Assembly: GCA_003116995.1 (NCBI GenBank)
Contig: BDSL01000001.1
Coordinates: 1,302,001-1,366,000 of the forward strand
Origin: Yamagishiella unicocca
Lineage: Eukaryota; Chlorophyta; Chlorophyceae; Chlamydomonadales; Volvocaceae
Length of the DNA: 64,000 nt
Reading direction: 5' to 3'
Shown piece after piece: positions 1 to 11,700 of this stretch (position 1 is its first letter; each line of letters opens with the position of its first letter). The notes under the pieces are model-generated. The model was not told where the DNA came from, searched no databases, and worked only from the letters and a program-made list of their open reading frames with translations. The position numbers were made by a program, and so were the translations under genes.

Positions 1-637
1 TCTGGCAAGGAGGACCTGCGGCCGTCGGCTGCTGCACGTCTCGTCGGCAACGCGGAATGGGTACGAGACCATCGGACCTTCGCACGGCCCCATGACGCCG
101 GTGCCATTAAGGCTCGTTGGCCGCACGCGTGGTTGCCGGCACCATGGACTCGGAATATTATGACGGTCATTTTATGCCAGGCTCCGAGCTCGTGTAGGGG
201 TTTCGCACGTGTCGTTTCGGCCTTCTTTGGCCAGATCCACCCTAGTTTCGCGATGACCTACGCCCGTCGTCGAAACAGCGGCATACCGTCATGATACAGT
301 ATTACTGGCAGGGTCTTCGTTCCTAGGTTGCTATTATACCAGTCTCAGTATCATGCAGCAGATATGAATCCACCCACGTCGTGTTGCAGCCTGTTGGGAA
401 TGAAATTCTCTATCCTTGGGACCACTTGAAACCTCACGTACCAGGCGGATTACTGCATCTACATCGACCAGCACGTCGCTATCCAATCCAATGCGGCAAC
501 ACGCGCTCGCAATGCACCAAGTTAAGGAAGCAAGCGCCGTTTACCGTACTAAAATCGTGCAGGGGTAGACAATTTTGGTGGCATACCGCACTTCCCATAC
601 AATTATTCTCCACAGGAAGTAGAAACCCGTAGGCTCA
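1..637. other. No gene assigned at left edge
   Basis: I see no exon here that I can support. The first 59 bases read open and are followed by a GT dinucleotide, so they could be the tail of an exon from a gene outside the window, but there is no recognisable protein. The right part must hold the promoter and 5' UTR of the gene that starts at 638. No convincing TATA box was seen. Confidence 0.4.
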
Positions 638-3600
638 ATGGCAGTTGAGGTTAGCCAAGGTACCTGCGACCTATGCGGAGCGGCTTCAGACGCGACTCTG
701 CAAGAATGCAACTGGCTGACATGCACATTTCAGCATTGCGAGGGCGGCCTATACCACCAGGAGTGCTTGGAAAAATACTTGAAGTCCAACAAGCTCGAAA
801 AGTGAGCAGTCTGCGGCGCGAACGTTTCCCGCGGCGGGGTTGGGTCGCCGACACGTCGTCTCCACGCCTCACAGGAATCGCAAAACGGGCTTCAAGTGTC
901 CAAGAGGATGTGGAAAAGGGACACGGTTCGACCAGGCTTGCCCCGGGCGGGTAAGCCCTGAAGAGGATCTGCATTTCTTCGTCTATGTTTCTTTGCAGTG
1001 GTGTAGCATCACACGTGTCACGCCGCTCTTGCAGATCGACAAATCACACCCTATACATCCCCGCAACGAAGACAAGAAGAAGACAAAGCTAGCGGTACGC
1101 GCGGCTGCTGCGTTTAGTCCTGTAAGGCATATTTACACTCCACCTTCGGACTTTGCAGGTGGTAGTAGAAACCCGGCCTGTAAAGCCTGCAGTGCCTGTG
1201 GTGCCAAACGGCAAGGCACCGAAAGCGAAAGATGAGGGCAAAGCGGATGCCGGCAAAGACCCCAAAAGCGCGACACCAGTCAAGTAAGTTCGCGAGGTTG
1301 CTGTACTAACTTTATGTGAAAATTAATATGCGATGCTGGGCGATTGTATCTGGGCGGGTAACCTTGTTCCATGGTTGTGATGCCGTTGCCTGCACCTGCA
1401 GGGCGGCGCCAGCGGCCAAGGCGGTTGCGCCGGCAGGTGCTGCATTAGCGTTTCCGCTATTGGGTTTAAAGGCTGCCAAAAAGGAGGCAGCTGCGCTGCC
1501 ACCGCGACCAGAGGTTGTGGCGAAGCAGAAGCTCGCGGAGCTCGCGGCGCAGGCGCGTCGTGAGATTGGGCTACCAGCGGCCAACGCTGCGGCCATGCCT
1601 ACCCACGGTTCCAAGGGGGATTTGCTGGTGCTAGCTGGCGCAGCGGCGGGGCCGTCAAAGCCGGTTGGGACTGCCGCTGCCTCAGCGTGGGGGAAGCCGT
1701 CTGCACCCGCACCGGATCCCCCCGCAGTGAGCCCGCAGCCGACGATGATGTCCCAGCTTCCGCAGTTCCAGCAGCTACTTCAACAAGCAGTCGGCAAGAA
1801 ACCCGCTGGGAAACCCACAGCACCCGCCGCACCAGCACCGGTCGTTTCGGCCTCCAGACCAACGCCAGCGGTCCCGCAGCCAGTGCTGAACCCGCCTACC
1901 CCCGTGTGGCCGGCGATGGGGCCAGCACAAACGCCGGCGGCCGCGCTGTTTTCCGCAGCCACCCCGTCCGTACAAACGCCGCGGGAATCTGCGCAAACAC
2001 CAGCGCCGCCGTCCGCGTGGGGCTCGTCCGCAGCAACAGCCTCTGTTGCTCCGCAGCAGCCGGTGCAGCAACCAGCGCAGCAGCAGGCAGCCGCGTCGGG
2101 CGCGTCAACTTCGCAGCCTTCGGCACCCCGCTCTCATGCGGGCACTGGCACTGGGGGGACCTCCACCTCCGCAGGTGCGGCCGGAGCATCCACGTCAGCG
2201 GGGGCCGGCATGCCCGCTTCGCCAGCAGTAACGGGCACGTCGGCACCGGCGTCGTCGTCAGCAGCACCGGCTGCCGCATCGGCATCATCGCCGTCAGTAG
2301 CAGCAGCGGTGGGCACGTCGGCGTTGTCGTCAGCGCCACCAGCAGCATCACCAGCATCACCTGGACTATCGGCAGCGTCAGCAGCACCACCAGCAGGCAC
2401 CGGGGCAGGCGCAGGGCTTGGGTCCGCGGCGCTGGCACGGAGCGCGGAGGCATGCAGCAGCGGGCGCGTCAGCCCCGCGGATCCGCAGGACGCAGCGGCA
2501 GCAGCGGCGGCGTCGTCGCCTGCCCCCGCGCCGGGCACCGCCGCGTCGTTACGTGGTGGGCAGCTGGTGGGCGCTGACTTCATGGACGATGAAGTCAAAG
2601 AGCAGAAGCTCACGAAAGCGCAGAGGAAGAACTTAAAACGCACGGAGAAGAAGAAGGTGCCGTCGTCTTCGGAGCAGCTGCAGGGTTGTGGGGATGGGGC
2701 CCAGGAGGCTTCTGAGACGCAGTCGCGGGGCTCCCTCGACGGTGGCGCCACCCCGCCGCACCACAGCGCCGCCGGCGCCTCTGCCGGTCTGCGCCAAGGT
2801 GACGCGGCCGCGACATCCGTCAGTGGCAGCGTCGGCGGTGGCGGAAGCGGCGTGCACCAGCGGCACCCGTCCCGCGGGTCAGATGACCCCGAGCACGCGC
2901 ACATCGCCGAGGCGGAGGAGGCCGCGGTCATGGAGGAGCTGTGCATCAACTGCATTGTCGCGCGCAAGGTGATGGCGCTTATGACGCAACTGCAGCGCCT
3001 GGGCGCGATGGAGTTTGTGGCGGCGGCCGCGGTTCAGCGGCACGGCAGCAACCTTCTGGGCGCCCTCGAGTGGCTCCTAGTAGCTGGGGCCGACGCAGCG
3101 GCTGGAACGCCGGAGGCCGTGCTCCTGGCGGCGGCTGAGAGCACCTCTGCCGCGGAGTCCGAGATCGACATCTCCGAGGAGCTCCAGCAGCTGAGCGACC
3201 TGCAGGCGGCCATGGGCGTAAACACGGAGCTGCTCCAACAGTGCGTCCTCGACTGCAACGGTGACGTGCAGACCGCCGCGAACGCGGCCATGGAGAGGAT
3301 GCTGTCCGCGCCATCTGGGTTGGCGGCGGGTGTGGGCAGGTCTCCGGCGGCGGGTGGTGTGTCTGGCGGCGACGGGCGGGCCAGCAGCGGCAGCGGCAGC
3401 CTCCTTGCGGCGGGGCACCACGGCAACGGGATGCAGATGAGGGGCTCGGCGTCTTTCTACTCCGTCAGCTCGTTGGAGGGTGCGGCGGGCGGCCTGGAGG
3501 GTGACGCTGCGCTGCATCACCAGCAGCAGCACCAGCAGCAGCAACACCACAACAGCCACTTCGGTGTGCGGCTACAAGGCGAGGCGGCAGCCAGCAGCTA

Positions 3601-4390
3601 TAGCGGCGGGGGAGGGGGAGGGGGTGGCTACGCCTCGGGGTTCGTGCGGGGTGGCATGGGCACGGGCGCACCCGGCTGGCAGAACGGGTATATGCGGGAC
3701 TCCCCGCCGCCGCAGGAGACCAGCGCTGGCGGCGCCAGCCGCAGCACCAGCCGATTGCTGCACTGGCTTCGGGACGAGTCGGGGCGAGCGGCGACGCTTG
3801 AGGAGGAGCCCACGTCCGGTCACGTTGGTCCCGCTGGCACGCCGGCTAACGGCCTGCTGTGCGCCAATGATCCGGTCCTGGAGTCCCCGTTCGCGGTGCA
3901 TGGTGATGTGGCACGAGGGCTGGCGGCCCCCAAGGCCGCGTCCGAGTCGCCGTCTCTGCACACCTGGCTGGGCAGCAACGGCTACCACCCACACCACCAC
4001 CAACAACAACAGCAACAGCAGCATTACCACCCAGGCATAGGCGGCGCTGCTGTTCATGCCGGCGCTGTCGGTCCAGGGGGGCCAATGGCTGGTGGGTTGA
4101 TGGGCGGGCACGAGCTGTACTGCGGCACCAGCAGCAACGGCAACTTTTCATTCATGTCGGCGCTCAGCAAGCCCACCTCGTCGATGGCGGCGCAAAGCGG
4201 CACGCTGGAGGCGTTGTCGGGCTACGGCAGCAGGTGGGGCAGTCTGGGGGCGTCGGGGGCGCAGCGGCAAGACGCCTCCGCGATGCTCATCTACGCCAGT
4301 GCCGCGGCACCTCCGGAGGCCGAGTCGGCGCAGCAGCATGAGGCTGAGAATGACCTGAGCTCCATAATGGCGCTCATCAACGTGCGGTGA
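638..4390 (+). CDS. Cys/His-cluster (RING/PHD-like) protein with UBA/CUE-like helical domains
   Basis: Five exons: 638-801, 875-950, 1035-1094, 1159-1283, 1402-4390. All phases join, giving 1137 aa. Seen: the N-terminus carries a metal-ligand pattern with Cys10, Cys13, Cys24, Cys29, His33, Cys34, His40, Cys43, Cys63 and Cys67, followed by a lysine-rich stretch. A long Ala/Ser/Pro/Gln-rich region comes next. Two helical segments follow at about aa 655-700 and 732-776; the second (MGVNTELLQQCVLDCNGDVQ and onward) has the spacing of a UBA/CUE ubiquitin-binding fold. Gln/His-rich runs fill the tail. Inferred: a ubiquitin-linked or RNA-associated adaptor; the ligand order looks like a cross-brace zinc module. 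I do not recognise a named orthologue. The last exon is 2989 nt with no internal intron. A candidate poly(A) signal lies 170 nt past the stop. Confidence 0.75.
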
Positions 4391-4555
4391 CGTTGACTGG
4401 CGCCGGACTGCAAGAGCTGTATGTGCATTTGGCTGACCTGGGCCGAGGGGGGAGCCGGCAGCAAGGGCCGCCCTGGGCGCTCTTCTTCGATGAAGGCCGC
4501 GCGTGGGTTTGGTGTTGTAGGTTTTCGTGTGTATGCTACGTGTTCTTGGTATCGC

Positions 4556-4560
4556 TGTAA
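4556..4560 (+). terminator. Candidate TGTAA polyadenylation signal
   Basis: TGTAA, the usual polyadenylation signal of chlamydomonadalean algae, lies about 166 nt after the stop codon at 4390. This is a plausible 3' UTR length for the upstream gene. Confidence 0.5.
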
Positions 4561-6120
4561 GTGCGCGGCTCGCCGCTGTCATTTTGTGTGCGGGGGATGC
4601 GTCCCTTCCGCCCCAGAGCATTGCTGGGCGCGAAGGGAGCCAGGCGCGCCCTTTGCCGAGACAATTGTTATAGTGCGGCTCGGCGCGGTATGATTCCCCA
4701 GCAGGACCCGACCCCAGGCGAGGGACGGGTTGGGGTTGGGGTTGAGTTGAGACAGCGTGCCGGGTAGCCGCAGGAGAGAAGAGGAACGGGTTGCTAGCAA
4801 CTGTAGCAGCGCGTGCAGCGCAGCGCAGGGCCGTGTACGTCTCAAACGGAGCTGGGGGTGCAGCAGCGCCAGGGAGGGCTACGCCGGGTGCGTGCGATGT
4901 GTGCGGCCCCAGGTGTTTTCAGCGCTGTGGCGTGGCTGACCGTATGACAGGGCGGTCACCACGAGGCGCTTGTGAGCGCGCTGGCGGCTGCATCCGTGCC
5001 ATTTTTGCGTGGGCAGAGGCGGATTGTTTAGTTGGGCGCTGCTTGCTCTGTTCTGGGGACGTGACTGCGTCCCTGTGGCGGCAGCCGATGCGAGGGGAGG
5101 GCTCAGGATCGTAGTGTCCTGAGCCGTGGTGTTAGGGAACATGGTGGCTCGTCTCGCGGTTAGCAACAGTCACACCAAACCGTTGGACGCGGAACGAGTA
5201 CTGCCGGAGTGTTACATGAAGCTAGAAGAGTCATCTCACCATCTGCTCCCGCCAGCACGCACGTTCATTATCGCACCTTTGAATGCCGTCTGTCGGTCGC
5301 GACAGCTTTCTGAGCTTTGTTCGCGGCCTCCCCAGCCCCACACCAGCGAGTAGCTCTGCGGTGTATCGGTGCAGGTGCGCCGACCCGATCCACATCAGCC
5401 TTGAGAACGGACACAATTGTTGTCCCTAGTGTGTGGGAACCTGATGGGATCCCACAATCGCACCCTTTAGTATGACGTCACTGTGACGACGACAGTCCTA
5501 CGAATACAGGTTGGTGGCGTTATCCGCACACAAGCACCGTCCCTAAATACGACCCTATGAGGTCTCCTGGTCATGCAATGGGCAGTTCCAGGCGGATCTT
5601 GCAAGTTTGAAACACCTCTCAAGCCAACGAAGCTCCGACCCCTTCCACGACAGTTCCTCTTGGCCACCACCAAGGGCTGCCCTCCATGGTATTTTGGAGT
5701 AGGAGGAACGATGTCGGCAACAATAACGGGTAGCGAGGCCGTCGACGCACAGTCGCTTCGCCCAAGCGCATGCCCCTCGTCCCCTCATTCGAATGCGCAC
5801 ATCCCAGAACACGACGTACAATTAGCATCCCTCAGTCCGCAGGCGCTCAGCCGCACGTCCCCGAAGCAACATCAAGACCCCTTGTCAGCGCAGCGCACGC
5901 GCACCACGTTGACAAGCAGAGGTTTGTCGAGGAGCCGCCTGAGCCACCACCGATGAATACCGTCCGAAGCTGCAGATAATTGCTGCTGCATGCTACACTT
6001 GCGATATCCGCAAGTTCACTCGAAGCGCATGATGGCCAAGACACGTCGACACCGCAACGCTCGCCCTCCATGCTTGGTGGTTAAAGCACAGGGCAGACAG
6101 CGGTCCAGCGCCTGACGTCA
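4561..6120. other. Intergenic stretch, nothing recognised
   Basis: About 1.5 kb between the 3' end of the + strand gene and the 3' end of the - strand methyltransferase gene. Short open frames exist on both strands, but none shows family resemblance, splice-consistent extension or repeat structure. It probably holds both 3' UTRs and spacer. Confidence 0.5.
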
Positions 6121-8122
6121 TCACAGCCCGCCAGCGCCGCTGGCACTCCGTTCCGTAACCGCGTACTTGTTGGCATCTCTGGAGAGACCTTTGAACACAT
6201 TGGCCTGCCAGGCGGGCGGCGGGCGGCGCAACATCTCCGAAAGCACTGTATTGCTCTCCTTCTGCAGGGGAACGGGGTACACCAAAAGGGCAACGCCGTG
6301 AGGAGACCAAGACAGATGTATTTTCGGAGGTTTGCTGGAATGTAGCCCCGCCTTGTTCGCGCACAGCTCACGGGCGCCGCGCACGACGTCGCTCCTCCCA
6401 GGCTGGCCGCGCCCCTCCCCCGCCCCCGGGAAACGGTTTTTTTCGGGCATCCACGGGTCTTCCTCGAATCCCCCGCCCCCGCTCGTCTTGCTCACCACCG
6501 TCTTGCTCAACAGCACCGCCCTCAGCGCTGTCCGCTGCTCCTCATTGAGATCTGCATGAGAGCCCAGCCGCCGCAGGCGCTGCTGCTGCGCCTCGTACAT
6601 GATAAGCGCCGACGCCACGGAGATGTTAAACGACTCCACCATGCCGGTCATGGGGATGACGGCGCAAGCGTCCGCTGCCGCCACGGCTTCCTCGCTCACA
6701 CCGAATTTCTCATTGCCCAAGATGATGGCGGTGGGTCGCGTCCAGTCGACCTCCTGGATCGTCACGGCGTCCGGGGAGAGGTGAGTGGTGATGATTTGGT
6801 AGCCAGCGGCCTTGACGGCGGCGAGGCACTCAGCCGTGGTGTCCCAAAACTTGACGTCCTGAGCCATCGGCAGGGCAACGACGGTACTAGTCAGATGTGC
6901 GGTTCGGGACCAAGTGGCGTGGGATGCACCGCATGCTGGTCGGTGCGCTCAGGACCACCGGCGGCCCTCGCCACCGTCCCACAATCGCGAAGTATTGTCC
7001 CACGGGGGTAATACTCACCAGCCACTTTTCAGACCCAGCCGCAGTGCGCTGCGACAGCTTGTACTTCTTGTCCCTGGCGGGAAGGTGACAGATCCGCCGG
7101 CAGGGCGAGATGTTAAGAACAAGGCAGCCTTGCGTGACAGGCGACATTGCGACATTCGCGACATTGGCGACATTGGCGACATTGGCGTCTGAGCAACCCT
7201 CCCTACGGCAGCCCGATCAGCACATGCCCGCCCAGTCCCTAACCACCCCTCCCATTCCCGGGAGACAGTAGCAGCCTTCGCTTACGCCTTTTTGATGCAG
7301 TGCACCGCGCCATAGCCCAGAGCTGCGACAAGGTGCGGGCGGCAGCAGGCGTTGGGGGATTGGTGCTGGGCTGGGCCGCAGGCGCCACAGAGCGCGGCGC
7401 AGACAGGCAGGGCAGCCACGACGTGCAAAACGCGGCCGAGCGCCAAGGGCTTCAGGGGGCCTTTCTCACCATCTGCTGTACGACACACCGCTGCCAAGTT
7501 CCCCATGTCGTACAGCCCTGCGAAGTGGTTGCCGGGGATTGGGACGACGGTTACGATACACGACTGGGCACACGTGTGGAGGTGCAGGCTGCTACGCAGG
7601 TCCTGATGGCGACCAGTTCGCTGGTGCCGCCCCCGTACTTAGCCTGATCTCTGAATCTCACCAATTTAAAAACGAGCGGCCTTCGGGGAGGGGAATGCCG
7701 ACCCGTACCTGAGGACCTCCCCCCAATCACGCTTCCCGTCACATGAGGCAAGGCAAAGGAATGGGTTTGCGGCACTCCGGCTCCCCCCGCCCCTCCAGCA
7801 GCCGTCTCGCGGTGGCCTCACCCTCAACGATGGGCAACACTGTGAAGGTGCGGGTCGCGACAACGCTGTCGATTTTCCGCGTGCGCTCCTCCAGCGCAAA
7901 GGGCTCCAGGAGCCTGATGACAGTATTTGCGTCCACAATTTTGCCGTCTTCAAGCACGAAGTCGTTGGAGTAGGGAAAGCCCACATCTCTCTGGGACAGC
8001 GGTTCAAGCGCGGTATGGCGGCTGGCGCAAGGGACGTGTGTGCTAAGGCGCTGGCGCTGGAGGACCGACGGGGCACCTGAGCAGCGACGCGCGAACGGCC
8101 TAGGTAACGTTCCTTGCATCAT
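6121..8122 (-). CDS. SpoU/TrmH-family RNA 2'-O-methyltransferase (organelle-targeted?)
   Basis: Six exons on the - strand: 8122-7822, 7517-7470, 7322-7286, 7073-7019, 6858-6496, 6261-6121; 314 aa with all phases consistent. Known family role: SAM-dependent 2'-O-methylation of guanosine or other nucleotides in tRNA or rRNA by knotted SPOUT enzymes. Seen: motif 1 with Asn107 and Arg113 (DMGNLAAVCRTAD), motif 2 GNE at 195-197, and motif 3 with IPMTGMVESFNISVASAL at about 215-232, which covers the knot and SAM site. The first ~50 residues are Arg/Ser/Ala-rich with few acids, like an organellar transit peptide. The last intron (6262-6495) carries a copy of the dispersed 19-nt-core element right after its donor. 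Whether the substrate is tRNA or rRNA cannot be told from sequence. Confidence 0.9.
6431..6495 (-). repeat. Dispersed donor-adjacent element, copy A
   Basis: 65 nt in the last intron of the methyltransferase gene. Read on the - strand it starts at the splice donor (GTGAGC), passes a G-rich stretch, then the 19-nt core GAGGAAGACCCGTGGATGC (6465-6447), and ends with a poly-A run and CCGTTT. The same order occurs in the cysteinyl-tRNA synthetase gene, and the core occurs a third time near 55.45 kb. Confidence 0.8.
7141..7187. repeat. 9-bp tandem repeat (GCGACATTG type)
   Basis: About five imperfect copies of a 9-bp unit around GGCGACATT, inside the third intron of the methyltransferase gene. 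A simple minisatellite with no coding role. Confidence 0.85.
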
Positions 8123-8183
8123 GTCAAATTATACGTTTTGGATTTAGTCGTTCCCGTCGAGGGATTAAGCCAGCGACCAGGCA

Positions 8184-8189
8184 TATATA
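8184..8189 (-). promoter_or_regulatory. Candidate TATA box of the methyltransferase gene
   Basis: TATATA lies 62-67 nt upstream of the ATG at 8122 (- strand). That leaves room for a short 5' UTR. The site is palindromic, so strand is assigned from the nearer gene. Confidence 0.4.
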
Positions 8190-8722
8190 GGCAGGCACCA
8201 AGTTACTTTTTGGGGAAAATACTGAAAGGTACCCATAGGTAGTCGGATGCATGTAAGGATAAGAGATAAGAGCGTAGCCATGTATGTGCACCCAGCCGTC
8301 TATACGGCCCGTCCAACCACCAGGTCATCATCCGTTCATCCCATCGCGCGGTGTTGTACACACCCGCAAGCCTCTCTTAAGCTTCCACCTTAAGAGTTCG
8401 ATCACACGCAACCTTCTTTGTAATAGCCGTTATTTTTCCCCAGTGCAGCCTGCCAGCAACTTTTACGACTTAGATATAGCAATCGCTTCACGTGCGCGAC
8501 ACCGAGCACGCATTATTCTAGGAGATTGCACATTGTTGAATCTAACGCCTCAGCGGCTTGTGCCGGCGGACCTAGATGGCCTCTCGTCATGCACTGTCGC
8601 GGAGAGCCCAATAGGCGCCCTAAGGAGCAAGCAGACAAGGCCCAGGATTGTTACTGAAACCAGTTTCCTGACATCAAAGTCGCAGCCCCATCGATAACAA
8701 TTAGCTCGGAGCCACCGCGGAA
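8190..8722. other. Divergent promoter region
   Basis: About 530 nt between two divergent genes. It contains no recognisable exon. It is AT-richer than the flanking coding sequence and must hold promoter and 5' UTR sequence for the + strand PG-rich protein gene. Confidence 0.45.
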
Positions 8723-11700
8723 ATGAACCGCAAGACCTGGAACGCGAATCCCAGCAGGGACCTAAGCTACACCAGCCTTGTCATAGATGAACAGGTACAT
8801 TAAACCTCAGGGCAGGATGCATTTGCTGGAGCACAACTGCTACACACCGAATATTACACACGCCCACCCCATATCACTTACCCGTATTCCTCCCTGTCCC
8901 TGTCTCAGAACCGCGCCCAACATGCGCACAAGATCACTGATACTGCGCGCTTCCACTGCACGCCCACCAATGGCAACTTGGCAGTGGTCATTCCCGATAT
9001 CGAAACCGAGGGGGTGCGGCAGTCACTCCCACGGCACTTACAGTGAGTACTGGGGTGATCAGTGACGGATGGGACAGCCACCGACACTGCTCGAAAACTG
9101 AATCCATCCTTAACCGACTCGCTCTCTCTGCGGTCTTCTGCCTCTCCCTTTCGAATGGGATTCCTCTCAACCCCTCCTTTCAAACCTGGCGCGATTCAAA
9201 ACGCACCCCTGGTTTTACTTGCAACGAGATGCCTCGCAACCTGATGGCATCCCGTGCCCCTCTGACCGGCCACCGAGCAGGGTGGACACGAATACACGGA
9301 CCGTCTTCCAAGACGTCTTCTATCGCTCCAAGGAGGGCATCTCGGAGTTCGTGGAGGACCCCAGCCACCAGTTCAACGCAGTCCGGGCCCTGCCCCACGT
9401 CACCCTCGATGAGCTGGCAGCCGGAGACACGCGCATCCGCAGGCTGGTGTGTCGCCGTCTGGCTGGGGCCTGGACGGGACCGGGGTCTGGCTGGGGCCGG
9501 GCCGGGGTCCGGCTGGGGCCGGGCCTGGGTCGAAATGGGGCCGGGCCGCCCGTTCAGCGTCTGCAGGTGCAGGGATTGCGTGTGAGGTCAGGGCAAGGGG
9601 CGATCGCGAAGTGTCTGCTCTTGCTACCCTGTCGCTGCCGCGGACCCCAACGCCCTGCCGTACACACTGCACCCCGCCGTGCAGAAGCCCTCGTACGAGT
9701 CGCCCCTGGGCCCCGGCTATTACGAGCCGGACCCGCTGGGGGAGCGCTCGACGGGCACACTGACCGTCGCTCCAGGGGAGGTGCACCACACTATGCAGTA
9801 CGCGCGCGACCCAACCCGTCCGTCGGCCGTGTTCATGTCCCCGACTCGGTAGGTGGGGAGCCGGCGCTGGGCGTGTTCTATGAAAGATATATGAAGCGAC
9901 GGGAGAGGAGAGAAAGAAAGGAAAGCAGACGAAAGCCCTGCCATGCCCGACCCAGCGATTGCAGTGGGAGGAGAATGCCCACAACACCTGCTGCCCCAGC
10001 TCCGCCCAGCCGTGGGCGTGTGAGACCATCTGGGGGAGTGTCCACATGCCAGCACCTGGGAATGCCCATTGCGTGGCGCCGATTAAACCTACCGGATACC
10101 AAGTGCCTTTTGGGTTAAGCATACCAGCTCAGTCGAAAGCGGGTGCACTAACGCCCTTGCACCCCGACACCAAGCCTTGCCTACCCCGCTGGTCCTGTCC
10201 TGTCCGCCGCTCCTCCCTCCTCCAGGGGCCGGACCGCACCCGACATTGCAAAGGAGGCCGCTGCTCCGCCCGTCGTGAGCCGCATGACGCAGCCGGACTT
10301 CGCGTACTGGACCAGCAAGGGCTGCTGGGCGCCGCAGGGGGACCGTGCTATCAAGGCGGACCGCTGGGGCAGGAACGCGAGGGAGATGAAGCCGCCGGCG
10401 GAGGACCGGCCGCAGGGGTGCGGCGGCGTTGCGCCCTGAGGGAGGGTGTAACGGGAAATCAGGGGCAGCGGGGCGTGGGGTCAGGGCAGGGGGGCCCGGG
10501 GTGACGGTATGATAGCATACACGCCCTTGCTCCCTCTGTTCACTTGGCTCAGCAGCGCAATCGCGAGTGTTCGGAGTTCGCGGCTCAGGGGTATGTTAGC
10601 ACACACCCGTACGGCGTCCTGGTCGCCGAGGTACGGCAGCGACGCCCTGCCGAGTTATCAAGGGGCGCCCTGCCGCTTCGTTTGCGCAAACTTTGCCCCG
10701 CCCCAATGCTCCGTCACTGGCATCAGGCCGGTCCGCGCGCGCTCTTACCCCTGGCTCCTTTACACGATACACGCGAATCCCACGACCACCCTTCCTTACA
10801 CCGCGCCTTGCAGCGTCTACACGCCCGCCGTCACCACTGACGGCCACCCCAACAGCTGCGAGGCCTACACCTCAGCGCGCCTCACCCCCTCCTACAAGGT
10901 GGCCTTCGCGTCAGGCTTGCCCCGGACTCTGGCGCTGCCGGGCGGCCTGAAGCCTGACACCCGTTTACAGGTGGGAGCGGCCGCAGCCGGAGGGAGGGGC
11001 GCGAAAGCCCCTGGGACACCGTAACCGGCCTCTGCCTTGAGGCGGCACGCCTTGTGGAAAGAGGCCCCCCTGTTTGCCGACTTGCCAGGGTGCTCCCCGG
11101 GTTGCTGGGCCGTACACGCAGCGCTGCAAGCCCGCCGCCCCTCATCAGCCGGGACCAGAAACTGATTGCGAATCCCCCCCAATTGGATTCCGTTGCAGAT
11201 CAAGAGCTATGACGACGTCACCGCCGCCCGGCCCGAGGTCGGCCCAGGCAAGCGGGCGCTACCTTGGGGGCGGGGTAGTGCCTTGGGCGGTAACGAGGAC
11301 AGCAGCTGTTGGGTGGCAGGCGCGGGGCGTTTCCAGTGGAACCGAATATTCCGCCGCCCCGGTAACAGTACTGGCGACCAGGGCCCTGACAGCTCGGTCT
11401 GGGGATTTGAGGGGGTGTTGCCCGCAACTACCAGCGCGGTATTATAGTCACACCCCGACTCGAAACATTGCCATCTGACGCCCTACTGGCATCGGCGCGC
11501 CATGATTCCGGCTCGCGTGTAAAGCGTAGCACGGTGGGCCGTCTGGGCCGTGTTACCTGGCATGAGTGACTGCCGAAGAGTCCACAGCGCCTGGGTCTGC
11601 GGCTGTGTCGAGGCCAACCGGTTATCATGGGGCGTCTCGTCAGCAGCAGCATCGCACGACTGTTGCCAACGTGTGCAGCCATTTGCACTGTGTACGGTGC

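Noticed and set aside
2134..2967. 277-aa open frame on the - strand
   Set aside because: Antisense shadow of the Ala/Ser-rich region of the first gene; no domain signal.
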